This document shows positions 8,217 to 17,531 of a DNA stretch of 31,099 nt, in pieces; position 1 is the stretch's first letter; each line of letters starts with the position of its first letter. Origin of the DNA: JAEZHK01 sp964575255 (GTDB taxonomy: Bacteria; Bacillota; Clostridia; Christensenellales; Aristaeellaceae); the NCBI GenBank assembly GCA_964575255.1, contig CAZNPZ010000034.1, positions 1 to 31,099 on the forward strand, in the 5' to 3' direction. The notes under the pieces were generated by a model. That model ran no database searches. It was given only the letters and a program-made list of their open reading frames with translations, and had not been told where the DNA came from. The translations under genes were made by a program, and so were the position numbers.

Positions 8217-8815
8217 TCCATTTTCTCCTTTGTTGCCTCGATCACCCAGTAGCCGCCGCCGCGTTCGATCACCCGCGCGCTTTGAAACAGTTCCGCAAGG
8301 TATTTGAGCGCCGACGGCGCGCCCTGCTGTTTCCGGATGACGATGTACAGCGTTCCGCCCGGCGCGAGCTTTTCCCTGGCTTCGGCGAACAGGCCGTAGA
8401 TCACCTGCTTGCCCGCGCGGATCGGCGGGTTGGTAATCACGGCTTGAAGTCCGTCAGGCAGTGCGGCAAGGCCGTCTCCGGTAAAGACGCGCGCGTTTTT
8501 CGCCTGATTTTGAATGATGTTTTTCCGGGCTAGACCGGCGGCGCGCTGGTTGACGTCGGTTAAAAGAAACTCCGCGCCGGGGTTTGAAAGCGCCAGCGGC
8601 ACGCCCATCGCGCCCCAGCCGCAGCCCAGGTCGGCTACGAGGCCGTTGAGCGGCGGCAGGGACTCGATCAGGAGGCGGCTGCCGGGGTCCAGCCCGTCCG
8701 ACGAGAACACGCCCGCGTCGACGTGCATCGTCAGCGTCAGCCCCAGAACCTTCATCGTAATGGTTCTCGGGTTGCTGGGCGCGGACGGGTCGGGTGTGAA
8801 ATAGTGTTCGCTCAT
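8213..8815 (-). CDS. RsmC/RlmG-like class I SAM-dependent methyltransferase
   Basis: Probably methylates guanine N2 in rRNA. The 200-residue protein is a single Rossmann methyltransferase domain: SAM-binding motif I DLGCGWGAMG (62-71), acidic motif II LTDVNQRA (85-92), a GDG motif (113-115), and the catalytic motif NPPI (129-132). In the RsmC/RlmG group the last motif is NPPFH. It starts YFTPDPS, as do single-domain Firmicutes homologues of this group, and lacks the duplicated N-terminal half of E. coli RsmC. ATG 8815 overlaps the rsuA stop (ATGA) and has GGAGATG upstream; a longer reading would run into rsuA. The two overlaps and the rsuA neighbour support an rRNA-modification role. Which nucleotide is methylated is unknown. 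Confidence 0.85.
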   Translation of the reverse strand: MSEHYFTPDPSAPSNPRTITMKVLGLTLTMHVDAGVFSSDGLDPGSRLLIESLPPLNGLVADLGCGWGAMGVPLALSNPGAEFLLTDVNQRAAGLARKNIIQNQAKNARVFTGDGLAALPDGLQAVITNPPIRAGKQVIYGLFAEAREKLAPGGTLYIVIRKQQGAPSALKYLAELFQSARVIERGGGYWVIEATKEKME

Positions 8816-9528
8816 GGGTTCATCTCCGTCAGCGCGGTCAGCCGCGCGATTTCGTCCGCCGTCAGCTTCCGGCACGCGCCAGGCGCGAGTTCGCCCAGTG
8901 TAAGCCCGCCGACCGACAGCCGTTTTAATGTCACGACCGGATGGCCGACCGCCGCGAACATCCGCTTGACCTGATGGAACTTGCCCTCGGTGACGGCGAG
9001 GCGCGCGGTCGAACCTTCGTCCGACGCCGACAGGATTGTAAGCTGTGCCGGGCGCGCGGTGAAGTCATGAAGCGCCACGCCCTCCGCCATGCGCGCGATG
9101 TCCTCTTCGGTCAGGCGGCCTTCCACCTCGGCTTCGTACAGCTTTTCCACATGGAAGCGCGGCGAGATCAGCCGGTGCGCGAGCTGCCCGTCCTCGGTGA
9201 GCAACAGTAGCCCCGTTACGTCCCTGTCCAATCGCCCGACGGCGCACAGCGCCTCCGTCCTGAAACCCGGAGGCAGGAGGTCGAACACCGTCTGAAAGCG
9301 CGCGTCCTCCCGCGCGGTCACGCACCCGGCGGGCTTGTGGAGCATCAGGTGCAGCGTCTCCCGCTTCCCGATGGCCGCGCCGTCCAGCGTCACCACGTCG
9401 CCTTCCGCCACATTGTACGCGCCGTTTTTTTGAGGCGCGCCGCCCACGCGCACGCGCCCCTCGGAGATCGCTTCCCGCGCCTTCGCGCGCGAGGAAAGCG
9501 CCTCGCCCACCAATCGATCCAATCTCAT
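8812..9528 (-). CDS. rsuA: RsuA-family pseudouridine synthase
   Basis: Converts a uridine of rRNA (position 516 of 16S in E. coli) to pseudouridine. The 238-residue protein has an N-terminal S4 RNA-binding domain (about 1-48, MRLDRLVGEALSSRAKA) and a catalytic domain with HKPAGCVTA (64-72) and GRLDRDVTGLLLLTEDG (98-114), Asp101 being the expected nucleophile. LTEGKFHQVKRM-type residues (VTEGKFHQVKRMF) follow, as in RsuA and RluB/E. RsuA is preferred over RluB because of the FDLLP stretch and the overall length. There is no recognisable Shine-Dalgarno, and the promoter position predicts transcription starting at the ATG itself. First gene of a translationally coupled trio. Confidence 0.88.
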   Translation of the reverse strand: MRLDRLVGEALSSRAKAREAISEGRVRVGGAPQKNGAYNVAEGDVVTLDGAAIGKRETLHLMLHKPAGCVTAREDARFQTVFDLLPPGFRTEALCAVGRLDRDVTGLLLLTEDGQLAHRLISPRFHVEKLYEAEVEGRLTEEDIARMAEGVALHDFTARPAQLTILSASDEGSTARLAVTEGKFHQVKRMFAAVGHPVVTLKRLSVGGLTLGELAPGACRKLTADEIARLTALTEMNP

Positions 9529-9534
9529 GAGCCT

Positions 9535-9563
9535 ATTTTACCATGATTTGCCGTCTGCGACAA
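9535..9563 (-). promoter_or_regulatory. Promoter of the rsuA operon
   Basis: -35 TTGTCG (9563-9558), 17-nt spacer, -10 TAAAAT (9540-9535), leftward. The usual 7-nt distance from the -10 box puts the transcript start at about 9528, the first base of the rsuA start codon. Confidence 0.65.
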
Positions 9564-9598
9564 TGTTCATTATCCTGTTTCTCATCGATGATTGACCC

Positions 9599-9669
9599 GA
9601 AAATGGACGCGCTAGCGGACATTTTCTTGTGTGAGGGAGTCCAGAGGGACTCAATCCCCCTGGCGGGGG
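9599..9669. repeat. Three small inverted repeats downstream of the glucan synthase gene
   Basis: Consecutive hairpins: GAAAATG (9599-9605) with CATTTTC (9620-9626) around an inner CGC-TA-GCG; GAGTCC (9637-9642) with GGACTC (9647-9652); CCCCC (9656-9660) with GGGGG (9665-9669), which is followed by TTTT on the plus strand. No coding potential is seen. Confidence 0.75.
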
Positions 9670-9721
9670 TTTTCGCCCAAGTGTATACCTTTACCATTAT
9701 TCAATACACTTGGGGCGAAAA
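9670..9721. repeat. 52-bp near-perfect inverted repeat
   Basis: TTTTCGCCCAAGTGTAT (9670-9686) is repeated inverted at 9704-9721 with a single extra base, separated by a 17-nt AT-rich loop. It is flanked by other hairpins. It has no coding content and no visible target-site duplication. Confidence 0.85.
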
Positions 9722-9746
9722 CGGGTTTGGTGCGGCTCTGCCGCGC

Positions 9747-9769
9747 AAAACGTCCCAGTGGGACGTTTT
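9747..9769 (-). terminator. Terminator of the glucan synthase gene (symmetric)
   Basis: AAAACGTCCC (9747-9756) and GGGACGTTTT (9760-9769) form a 10-bp stem with a 3-nt loop, ending in TTTT on either strand. It lies 40 nt past the stop codon of the large minus-strand gene and is the best terminator candidate for it. Confidence 0.6.
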
Positions 9770-9808
9770 GAAAACCCAGGGATGTGGCGGAACCTCGCCG
9801 TGCCCTCC

Positions 9809-12800
9809 TCAAGATGGTCGCGCTGGGAACAGCGCTTCGTGAGCGCGGCCGTCGTCGATCAGCTCGATGAATTCGCCGTCCAGCACCCGACCGTCCAGCG
9901 TGACGCCCTCCTGCATGCGGACGGAGCGCAGGCGGTAGCTGGCGGAACCAACTTTGACTGTCAGCGCGGCTTCGTCCCTGCCGGGGCGAATCAGCGCGTG
10001 CAGCCGCGCGATGTTTCCGCGCCGCTCGTAGCCTAAAAGGTATTTGATCGCCGCGCGGCACAGCCAGCCCGCCGCGCCCGTGTACCACGTCCACCCGCCG
10101 CGCCCGGCAAACGGCGCTTCGCCGTACACATCGGCGGCGGCCACATAAGGTTCCACACGATAGAGGAGCGCGCCGGCTTCTGTGTCCGCGTGCAGAAACG
10201 GCATCAGCGCGTCCAGCGCCTGCCACGCGCGTTCGGCGTCGCCAAGAAGCGCGAACGCCATCACCGACCACGAGGCGCCATGGCTGTACTGGCCGCCGTT
10301 TTCGCGGACGCCCGCCGGATAGCGCGCGATGTAGCCGGGGTCGCGCACCTCGTCGGAAAGCGGCGGGGTCAGGAGTTTGATGATTTTGTGCTCGGCGTCG
10401 TAGAGCTGATTCCACGCGCTGTCCATCGCGGTTTTCACACGCGTTTCATTAAGCCCTGCCGCCGCCGCCCAGCACTGGCTGATCAGGTCGATCCGGCAGC
10501 CGCCCTCGGATTTACTGGAGCCCAGCGGCGTGCCGTCGGCGTAATACGCGCGCCGGTACCACGCGCCGTCCCAGCCGTGATTTTCCACGGCTTCCCGCAT
10601 CCGCTCGGCCAGCGCGCGAAGTTCTTCGCGCGCTCCGTCCGCCTCGGTGACTTGGGCGTAATCCTCCGCCACGACGGCGAGGAACTGACCCAGCCAAACG
10701 CTCTCGCCGCTACTGTCGCCGACGCGGTTCATGCCGTCGTTCCAGTCGCCCGCGCCCATGACCGGCAGGCCGTGCGCCCCGGTCATCTGGGCGACGCGGC
10801 GGATCGCACGGAGGCAGTGCCCGTCCAGGCTCTCCCGCATTTCGGAGACTTCCGCCGTGCCGTACCAGTCGTCGTCGCCGTCGGGGATCAGAACGTCTTT
10901 GAGGTAGGGCGCTTCCTCCTGAAGCACACCCCGGTCGCCGGTTTCCGTGACGTAGGCCGCGGCCACATAGGGGAGGAACAGAAGGTCGTCCGAGATGCGG
11001 GTGCGCACGCCGGTTCGCTCAGGGTGCCACCAGTGCATTACATCGCCCGCCTCGAACTGGCGGCTCGCGCACAGGAGGAGATGTTCCCGGACGAGCGACG
11101 GTTCGATCGGGATCAAGCACAGCATGTCCTGCAACTGGTCGCGGAACCCGAACGCGCCGCCCGCCTGATACAGCCCCACCCGGCCCCACACGCGCCCGGC
11201 GAGCGCCTGCGCGGGCAGCCACCGTCCCAGCATCTGATCGGTCACGCTGTCGCCGGTCTCCGGCTGCACGCGGGATAAAAGCGCCTCCCACCGGTCGCGC
11301 GCGCGCTCCAGCCTGGCTTGGCCGCCGCCCCAGGAAGCGGAAAGCTCCCGACAGCCCTCCCTGGTGGGCGACCAGCCGACGAGGAACTGCGCCCGGACAA
11401 ACCCGCCCGGCGGCAGGATCAGCGGCGCGCGCAGGCTGAAGGAGCCGTCCGGCTCCAGGCCGTCCGGCGCGCGGCCGTCCTCGGTCAAAAGCGCGGCAAA
11501 GCCATAACCGTCCGCCGCGCCGGTCGCGTAGACGATGGGCGGATCGGGGCAGACGCTGGTGAGACGCGCGTCGTCGCCGCCGACGCCCATCAGCCAGTCG
11601 ACCGACGCGGTCAGCTTCAAAGTCCTCGCGAGGCCGCCCGCGTTGTGCAGGGTCAGATACAGGCACTTGACGGGGAGATCCGCGTCCACGAACTGATCGA
11701 TCGTCCAGTTGAGCGTGCCCGCGCCGGAGGTGAAGCGGCTGACGCCCGGCCGGTGCTCCACCCGGAATGGCTGCGCGAGGCCGCGCTGTTCCGGGAGCAG
11801 CGACGCGTAGGCGCGGCCGTCGAAGACGGTCAGCCGCTCGCCCTCGCCCTCGCGGAGCGGGTCGTTGGTAAACGGCGTCAGCCGCATGCCGCGGCTGTTC
11901 TTGGCGAATGTGAACCCGCCGCCCCGCTCCGAAACCAGCGTGCCGAACCCGAACGCGTTGACCAGCACGTTGCACCAGGGCGCGGGGGTGGGCTTTCCTG
12001 GAAGGAGATCGATCACATAGCCGCCCCTTGCGAAGCCGCCCCAGCCGTTGAACTTCTCGCGCGGTTCGTCCGGCAGCGCGTAGCCGCCGCGGAGCCGCGC
12101 TTTCGGCGGTTCCGCCGCCTGCGGAAGCTGCCTCAGGCGCTCGCGCAGCGCGGCGTCCAGCGTCTCCGAGCCGTCCAGGTACACGCTGGACACCACCTCG
12201 ATCAGCGCGCGCTGCGACATCGATAGCGACGCGCCTTCCAAAAGGAACGCGCCGCCAGGTTCCATCACGAGGTCGTTCAGGTGGCTCGCGGCCACCTGGT
12301 CGCGCAGCGCGTCACGCACCGGCTGCTCGTAGTCGTTGCCGTAGTCGTTGATGAGCAGAAGGTCGCACCACACGCCCATCACGCGGTAGAATTCATGGGC
12401 GCGCAGCGCTTCGCGCACCAGCGCCATCTGGGAAATGGACGCGACGCGCACCGAGATCAGCGGCAGATCCCCGGAGATGCCCAGCGCCCACAGCCCGCTG
12501 AAGTTGCCGTGGCAGGCGGGCGCGCTGAGCGAGCGGTGGGACACCAGAATCAGGCAGCTCGCCCGTTGCAATAGCTGATGTCTGGCCGGGGTCAGACCCA
12601 GGAATTCCAGCATCGACCGGGCCTGGGAGCCCGCGAGCAGAAGGGAGCGCCGCGCGTCCTCCGGGTTTGCGTGGCGCGCACGCATCTTTTGAAGCGCGGC
12701 CAGATCGTCGGCGATGCCCGCGACGAACGCGACCTGCCTGCGCCCGCCCGGCGCAACCGTAAGGCGCGCCCGAAGCGCCGCGCAGGGGTTCAGCGTCGCG

Positions 12801-15800
12801 CCCGTGCCGCCGGAGAAACTTTTGGAGAAAGAATCCGCGTCGGCCAGCGAGCCTTCCCGGCCGATCAGCTTTTCGAGGTCAATTTCATGGGAAATCTTCA
12901 GGCTTTCGTCGCCGGTCAGCGCGTACAAAAGCATCGGGAACGAGCCGCCTTTGCGGGGCTTGCGGGTGAAGATCAGCGCGCCGTCCTCGCTGGCCGCGCG
13001 CACGAACAGGTTTTGAAACGCCGGATGTGCCTGATAATCCGCCTGCGAGGCCAGCGCCACCGCGAAACAGCCGGTGACCTCGACCTCAAGCGGCATCGCG
13101 GCGTGGCTGGTCAGTTCCAGCCGCTGGATCAGCGCGCCGTCCTCCGGCGAGACGCAGGCGGTCAGGCGACACTCCAGCTCGTCGGTCCTGGTGGTGACCA
13201 GCACGTTCCCCGCCTCGAACCGGACGCGCTGGTTCGCGGCGAGACGCGGGCAGACGCCGCTGGCCGGGAACGAGACGCGGCGGGACGGCACGCGTACGTG
13301 TACCCACACGCCGTCGTCCACCTCCGGCTTCGCCGACCAGCGGTTTAAAAGCACGCCCTTCGCGCGCACGAACCCGGCGCCCGACGCGGTGAAGAACGCG
13401 GTGGTGCCGCCGCCGTAGATCAGGTGGGCGTCGCGGGGGTTTGCCGCGAGCACCCCGGCGTGCATGCCCTGCCGGGGCCGCGCTTCCTCTGGCTCCGGCT
13501 CCGGCTGCGCGCGGCGGAACGCGCCGCGCACCGGCTTTTCGCTGAGGAGCAGGGTGATCAGCCGCACCTCCGGAAGCCCGGAGAACGCGTTCGCCAGCGC
13601 GTCGCCGCACAGCGCGTTTGCAATCGCGCCCAGAATCATGCCCTGGTGGTGCGCCATGTGGCTCATCACCACCCGGTGTGGTTCGCCCTCCGGCAGGCGC
13701 GAGGGCGCATAATCGATCGCCTCGTAGAGGCCCATCGGCCCCTGGAAACCTGCTTTCTGCATGTATTCGAGGTTCTCGATCACCGCGGCCGGATCCACCG
13801 GCAGCGCGAGGATTGACGCGTACGGCGCGATCACCCGCTCATACGCCGTGCCCCGAAGCGAGAGGCTGGGAAGGCCGAACGCGCGGTACTGGTAGTTCAT
13901 CAGAAGGTCGAACGCGTTGTAGCCGGATTCCGACACGCCCCATGGCGCGCCTGGCGCTTTCTGCGCCGCGACCACCGCGCGCGCGGTCTTGTGAAGGAGC
14001 GACCCCTCCGGCGCGCGCAGGAAAAGAAGCGGCATCAGGTATTCGAATATCGTGCCGCTCCAGGACACCAGCGCCGCGCGCCGCCCGGCGCGCGCCATCC
14101 CACGCCCAAGCTTCGACCAGTGCTTGAGCGGCACCTGCCCCAGCGCCATCGCGACGAAGCTTAAAATGCGGGACTCGCTGGCAAGCAGGTCGTAATGCCC
14201 GGAGGACTGGATGCCGCGCTCGGCGTCGTAGCCGATGTAGAAGAGGTTCCGGGAGGCGTCGTACAGCTTCGTGAAATCCATATCCCGCGTCAGCGCGCTC
14301 AGGCGCTTCGCGAGCTTGCCGTCCGGCTTCTCGACGATCGCGGTGACGGTCATCAGGCACGCCGCAAGGTTTCCGCCGTCCACGCTGGACACGTACCTGG
14401 GCTTCAGCGGTTTGAGCGTCTGGGTGTCGAACCAGTTGTACAGGTGGCCGTGCCATTTTTCCATGTTTTCCAGCGTCTCAACGGTGCGCGCGACACGGCG
14501 CAACATCACTTCTTCGCTGATCAGCCCCATCAGGCGCGCCGAAGCGCAGGCCAGAAGGTACAGCCCGATGTTGGTGGGCGACGTGCGCGGCGCTTTCCCA
14601 ATCGGTGGATCCAATTGTACGTTGTCGGGCGGGAGACCCGGCCCATCCTCCGGCGTCGCGGTTTCAAAGAAATGCCAGGTGGCGCGGGCCAGGTGCGTCA
14701 ATTGATCGCGCTGGGCGTCGGACAGCTTCGCCTCCGCCTCCGGCTCAGCGAGCAGGCGCATCCAGCCCGGCGCGATGAGGAACAACGCGGCAAGACCCAG
14801 CGTGGGCAAAAGCCAGGACAGATTGAAGAGCGCCGGGAGCGTCAGAAGCGCGGCGATCCGGGCGGCGATGACGCTGAGGTCGCGCCCCGAACTGCCTTCT
14901 GCGTCGGCGGCGGGCACCCATTCGAGAAGTCCGCGACCGGTGCGGAACTGCCGGTTGAGCGCCCGGACGGCGGCGGAGAGCGTGAACGCCGCCTCGGACG
15001 GCATGAGCGCCAGTTCCGCCGCCGCGCGGCGGATCGATGCCCAAGACGGGGGGAGCAGCGCCGGCAAAAACGGGTACGCGAAGCCGGTAAGCAGCGCAGC
15101 GGCGTTCCCCGACCAGAGCCCAATGATCAGCGTCAGAAGCGCCGCCCCGGGCGCGAGGCTGCGCATCAGATTGGAAAGGAGCATCCACTTTCCCAGCGGG
15201 TCCGGCGCCATCTTGATGAAGCGGACGAGCTGCCAGTCGCCCCGCGTCCAGCGTTCGAGCCTTCGCAGGTAGCCGGGGAGGGTGGGCGGGAAATCGTCGA
15301 AGACTGCCACGTCCGTCGCGAGACCGGCTCCGGCGAGCAGCCCCTCGATCAGGTCATGGCTCAAGATCGCGTTGTCGGGCAGCTTCGCCGCCGCGTGCTG
15401 GAACGCCTTCACATCGTAGACGCCCTTGCCGGGGAACACGCCGCGGCCGCAGGTGTCCATCATCAGGTTGGACGGGGAGACCGGGTAGCTGTCCATCCCG
15501 CCCGCGCCGCCCAGGAGGCGCGCAAACCGGGTCCGAGCGCAGCCCGGCTCGACGCGCGGCGCGATCAGCGCGTAGCCCTTGCGCGCGCCGTCCTCGATGC
15601 GGGGCTGGTTCAGCGGGTGGGCGATCGCGCCGATCAGTTGTTTGATGGCGTCGGGCAGCGCGCGGGTGTCGGCGTCCAGCGTCACCACGTAGCGGAACTC
15701 CCGGAGGAACAGATGCTGCGCGCTGGCGCGCTCCGGCGCGAACTGCGCGTCGTCCCCGGTTAGAAGAAGCGCGTTCAGCGCAAGCACCGCGCCGCGCTTG

Positions 15801-17332
15801 CGCTCATGGCCTCGCCATCTCGCGTCGGCTTCGGCATAGCGGCGCTCGCGCTGTAAATAATGATATTTTTCGCGGCCGGATCGCGCGTTCATCGCGGCGA
15901 CGCGCCCGCGCATCGCGGCGACCAGTTCCGCGTCGCCGGGTTTCTCACGGCTGTCCGCGTCCGCGTGGTCGCACAAAAGCAGGTACTCGACGTTCGGGTC
16001 GCGGCTGAGCGCACCCAGCGCCTCAAAGCCTTCCGACAGCGACTTCGCGCGCGCCTCGCCGGAGAGGAGCGCCGGTACACACACGAGCGTCCGGGCGTCG
16101 TCCGGAACGTGATCCATATCCAGCCGTAAAAGCCGCCTGGGCTTCAGGCTGCGCGCGGCGACGTAACCCGCGACCGTCTCCGCGAAGCGCCACGCGAGCG
16201 GGATCAGCGGGATCAGCCACAGCGGATAGCCCAAAAACGCGGTTAAGAGGAACAAAAGCGCCGCCGCCGTCAGCGCGAGCGAAACCGTCAGAAGGTTTCC
16301 GGACGGGTCGGGGATGATCCGTGGCAGCTTCGCGCGCGGTTCCCCCAGCGCGGCGGACAGCGCGCGGCGTCCGTCGTCGTCGTACAGCCACCAGCAGACC
16401 GACCCCTGCGCGCCTTCAAGGCCCGCCGCCTCGTCCACCGCGCGGCGGGCGACGGTCAGTTCGCTCTGGCCGGTCGCGCGGGCGACGGCGGCCACTTCCT
16501 CCCGGATCAGCGCGCGGGACTCCTCGTCCATCTTCGTATAGACATTGCCGGGATCCAGCCTGAGCAGCTTCTCGGTGCGGCAGAGCTTCTCGAAGCAATC
16601 CGCCCAGTTGAGCGCCTCCAGCATGCGAAAACCGGCCATGATGTTGGACAGCCATAGTTTATCCAGCGCCTGACGCTCGTGCTCCAGCCGGATTACCACT
16701 TCGGAATCCTCGCCGCGCCGCCCCAGCCATTGGTCGAGCGCCCTGCGCGCCGACGGCATCTCCTGCTCGTGGGTGAGCTGCAGCGCGCGCTCAAAAAACG
16801 CGCCGGAGTGCTGCGCGCGAAGCGTCGTCACCTTCGCGCCGGACAATACCCAGTCTTCCGCGTCCACCCGGTCGCGCTGCGCGCGGATCACCTGCCGCCC
16901 CACCAGTTCGAACGCCTGGCACAGCTCGATCCGCAGCGCCTCCGGGACGCGCCACAGTTCCCGCATCGTCAGCGGCTGGATCTCGTCGAACGCGGCGACC
17001 GCGCTTACAAGCCGCTCCTGGGTGACCAGTTCGTCACCCAGCGCCACCAGCGCCCGCGCAAGGTGCTGCACGCGGGGCATTCCGTCCGAAGCAGGCAGCC
17101 TCGCGCCCTTTCGGAGCGATAGCGCGCTTTCGCCGACCTGGCGCACGTTGTCGCGCAGCCATTCCATCGCGGGCAGCCCCACGTACCCCGAAAGGCGCGC
17201 GACCTCCGCCGACAACACACGAAGCGCGCGCGGACGCGCGCCGCCAAGCCGCATCGGCGCGCGCTCCGAAGCGTTCAACGTGACGGCCAGCGCGCGGATG
17301 CGCCGTCCAAGCGCGTCTTCGGGCTGATTCAT
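9809..17332 (-). CDS. Cyclic beta-1,2-glucan synthase-like protein (GT84 + cyclisation domain + GH94), 2507 residues
   Basis: Homologue of NdvB/ChvB, which polymerises UDP-glucose into beta-1,2-glucan, cyclises it and trims it by phosphorolysis. Membrane segments lie at about 340-385, 705-755 and 825-857. The first two flank a glycosyltransferase domain with LDADT (Asp553, Asp555) and ERWTRGDWQLVRF (about 690). A middle glycoamylase-like domain has SPTNIGLYLL (about 917), NWFDT and SVDGGN (about 965-985) and SHMAHHQGM (about 1222); this is the region assigned to cyclisation. The C-terminal GH94 unit begins near 1755 (PTPAPWCNVL, NSRGMRLTPF, NDP), carries GDWNDGMN (2195-2202) with the general acid, and ends with EPYVAAADVY and GRGGWTWYTG. 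I chose ATG 17332 because GGAGGAG lies just upstream. The frame is open for all 7.5 kb, so the gene looks intact. No transporter or modifying gene is adjacent. Confidence 0.93.
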   Translation of the reverse strand: MNQPEDALGRRIRALAVTLNASERAPMRLGGARPRALRVLSAEVARLSGYVGLPAMEWLRDNVRQVGESALSLRKGARLPASDGMPRVQHLARALVALGDELVTQERLVSAVAAFDEIQPLTMRELWRVPEALRIELCQAFELVGRQVIRAQRDRVDAEDWVLSGAKVTTLRAQHSGAFFERALQLTHEQEMPSARRALDQWLGRRGEDSEVVIRLEHERQALDKLWLSNIMAGFRMLEALNWADCFEKLCRTEKLLRLDPGNVYTKMDEESRALIREEVAAVARATGQSELTVARRAVDEAAGLEGAQGSVCWWLYDDDGRRALSAALGEPRAKLPRIIPDPSGNLLTVSLALTAAALLFLLTAFLGYPLWLIPLIPLAWRFAETVAGYVAARSLKPRRLLRLDMDHVPDDARTLVCVPALLSGEARAKSLSEGFEALGALSRDPNVEYLLLCDHADADSREKPGDAELVAAMRGRVAAMNARSGREKYHYLQRERRYAEADARWRGHERKRGAVLALNALLLTGDDAQFAPERASAQHLFLREFRYVVTLDADTRALPDAIKQLIGAIAHPLNQPRIEDGARKGYALIAPRVEPGCARTRFARLLGGAGGMDSYPVSPSNLMMDTCGRGVFPGKGVYDVKAFQHAAAKLPDNAILSHDLIEGLLAGAGLATDVAVFDDFPPTLPGYLRRLERWTRGDWQLVRFIKMAPDPLGKWMLLSNLMRSLAPGAALLTLIIGLWSGNAAALLTGFAYPFLPALLPPSWASIRRAAAELALMPSEAAFTLSAAVRALNRQFRTGRGLLEWVPAADAEGSSGRDLSVIAARIAALLTLPALFNLSWLLPTLGLAALFLIAPGWMRLLAEPEAEAKLSDAQRDQLTHLARATWHFFETATPEDGPGLPPDNVQLDPPIGKAPRTSPTNIGLYLLACASARLMGLISEEVMLRRVARTVETLENMEKWHGHLYNWFDTQTLKPLKPRYVSSVDGGNLAACLMTVTAIVEKPDGKLAKRLSALTRDMDFTKLYDASRNLFYIGYDAERGIQSSGHYDLLASESRILSFVAMALGQVPLKHWSKLGRGMARAGRRAALVSWSGTIFEYLMPLLFLRAPEGSLLHKTARAVVAAQKAPGAPWGVSESGYNAFDLLMNYQYRAFGLPSLSLRGTAYERVIAPYASILALPVDPAAVIENLEYMQKAGFQGPMGLYEAIDYAPSRLPEGEPHRVVMSHMAHHQGMILGAIANALCGDALANAFSGLPEVRLITLLLSEKPVRGAFRRAQPEPEPEEARPRQGMHAGVLAANPRDAHLIYGGGTTAFFTASGAGFVRAKGVLLNRWSAKPEVDDGVWVHVRVPSRRVSFPASGVCPRLAANQRVRFEAGNVLVTTRTDELECRLTACVSPEDGALIQRLELTSHAAMPLEVEVTGCFAVALASQADYQAHPAFQNLFVRAASEDGALIFTRKPRKGGSFPMLLYALTGDESLKISHEIDLEKLIGREGSLADADSFSKSFSGGTGATLNPCAALRARLTVAPGGRRQVAFVAGIADDLAALQKMRARHANPEDARRSLLLAGSQARSMLEFLGLTPARHQLLQRASCLILVSHRSLSAPACHGNFSGLWALGISGDLPLISVRVASISQMALVREALRAHEFYRVMGVWCDLLLINDYGNDYEQPVRDALRDQVAASHLNDLVMEPGGAFLLEGASLSMSQRALIEVVSSVYLDGSETLDAALRERLRQLPQAAEPPKARLRGGYALPDEPREKFNGWGGFARGGYVIDLLPGKPTPAPWCNVLVNAFGFGTLVSERGGGFTFAKNSRGMRLTPFTNDPLREGEGERLTVFDGRAYASLLPEQRGLAQPFRVEHRPGVSRFTSGAGTLNWTIDQFVDADLPVKCLYLTLHNAGGLARTLKLTASVDWLMGVGGDDARLTSVCPDPPIVYATGAADGYGFAALLTEDGRAPDGLEPDGSFSLRAPLILPPGGFVRAQFLVGWSPTREGCRELSASWGGGQARLERARDRWEALLSRVQPETGDSVTDQMLGRWLPAQALAGRVWGRVGLYQAGGAFGFRDQLQDMLCLIPIEPSLVREHLLLCASRQFEAGDVMHWWHPERTGVRTRISDDLLFLPYVAAAYVTETGDRGVLQEEAPYLKDVLIPDGDDDWYGTAEVSEMRESLDGHCLRAIRRVAQMTGAHGLPVMGAGDWNDGMNRVGDSSGESVWLGQFLAVVAEDYAQVTEADGAREELRALAERMREAVENHGWDGAWYRRAYYADGTPLGSSKSEGGCRIDLISQCWAAAAGLNETRVKTAMDSAWNQLYDAEHKIIKLLTPPLSDEVRDPGYIARYPAGVRENGGQYSHGASWSVMAFALLGDAERAWQALDALMPFLHADTEAGALLYRVEPYVAAADVYGEAPFAGRGGWTWYTGAAGWLCRAAIKYLLGYERRGNIARLHALIRPGRDEAALTVKVGSASYRLRSVRMQEGVTLDGRVLDGEFIELIDDGRAHEALFPARPS

Positions 17333-17478
17333 GGTGTGCTCCTCCGTTTCAAAGCGCAGTTCTGGAGAAAGCATGCACAAATTCGGCGGGTCGTATGCTT
17401 CCTTCCAAAAAACTGACATTTTTCCGCAAAATCGGCGGGAAAGGCGTCAAATGCCGCGCGCGGCGGGCGGTTTTTTCG

Positions 17479-17507
17479 TTGTCTTTTCATGCCCGCTATG
17501 GTATGAT
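17479..17507 (+). promoter_or_regulatory. Promoter of the HAD-GNAT fusion gene
   Basis: -35 TTGTCT (17479-17484), 17-nt spacer, extended -10 TGG-TATGAT (17499-17507). The predicted start is near 17514, only 18 nt before the ATG. Confidence 0.78.
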
Positions 17508-17531
17508 ACCCTCGCGAAGGATGGTGCGGGG

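Noticed and set aside
9599..9769. CRISPR array or attachment site
   Set aside because: The stem-loops differ from each other in sequence and are not regularly spaced. No cas gene, integrase or tRNA is nearby.
10190..15763. Several long plus-strand open frames (for example 10190-11278, 12578-13348, 14195-15763) opposite the glucan synthase gene
   Set aside because: They are rich in Arg, Ala, Gly and Pro with no recognisable motif, and are the expected antisense shadows of a GC-rich gene whose own frame carries clear GT84/GH94 motifs.
17440..17476. GC-rich stretch ending in six T between the glucan synthase and HAD-GNAT genes, possible plus-strand terminator
   Set aside because: The stem is only about four bp with a usable loop, and no plus-strand gene lies upstream to be terminated. 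It overlaps the promoter region of the HAD-GNAT gene.
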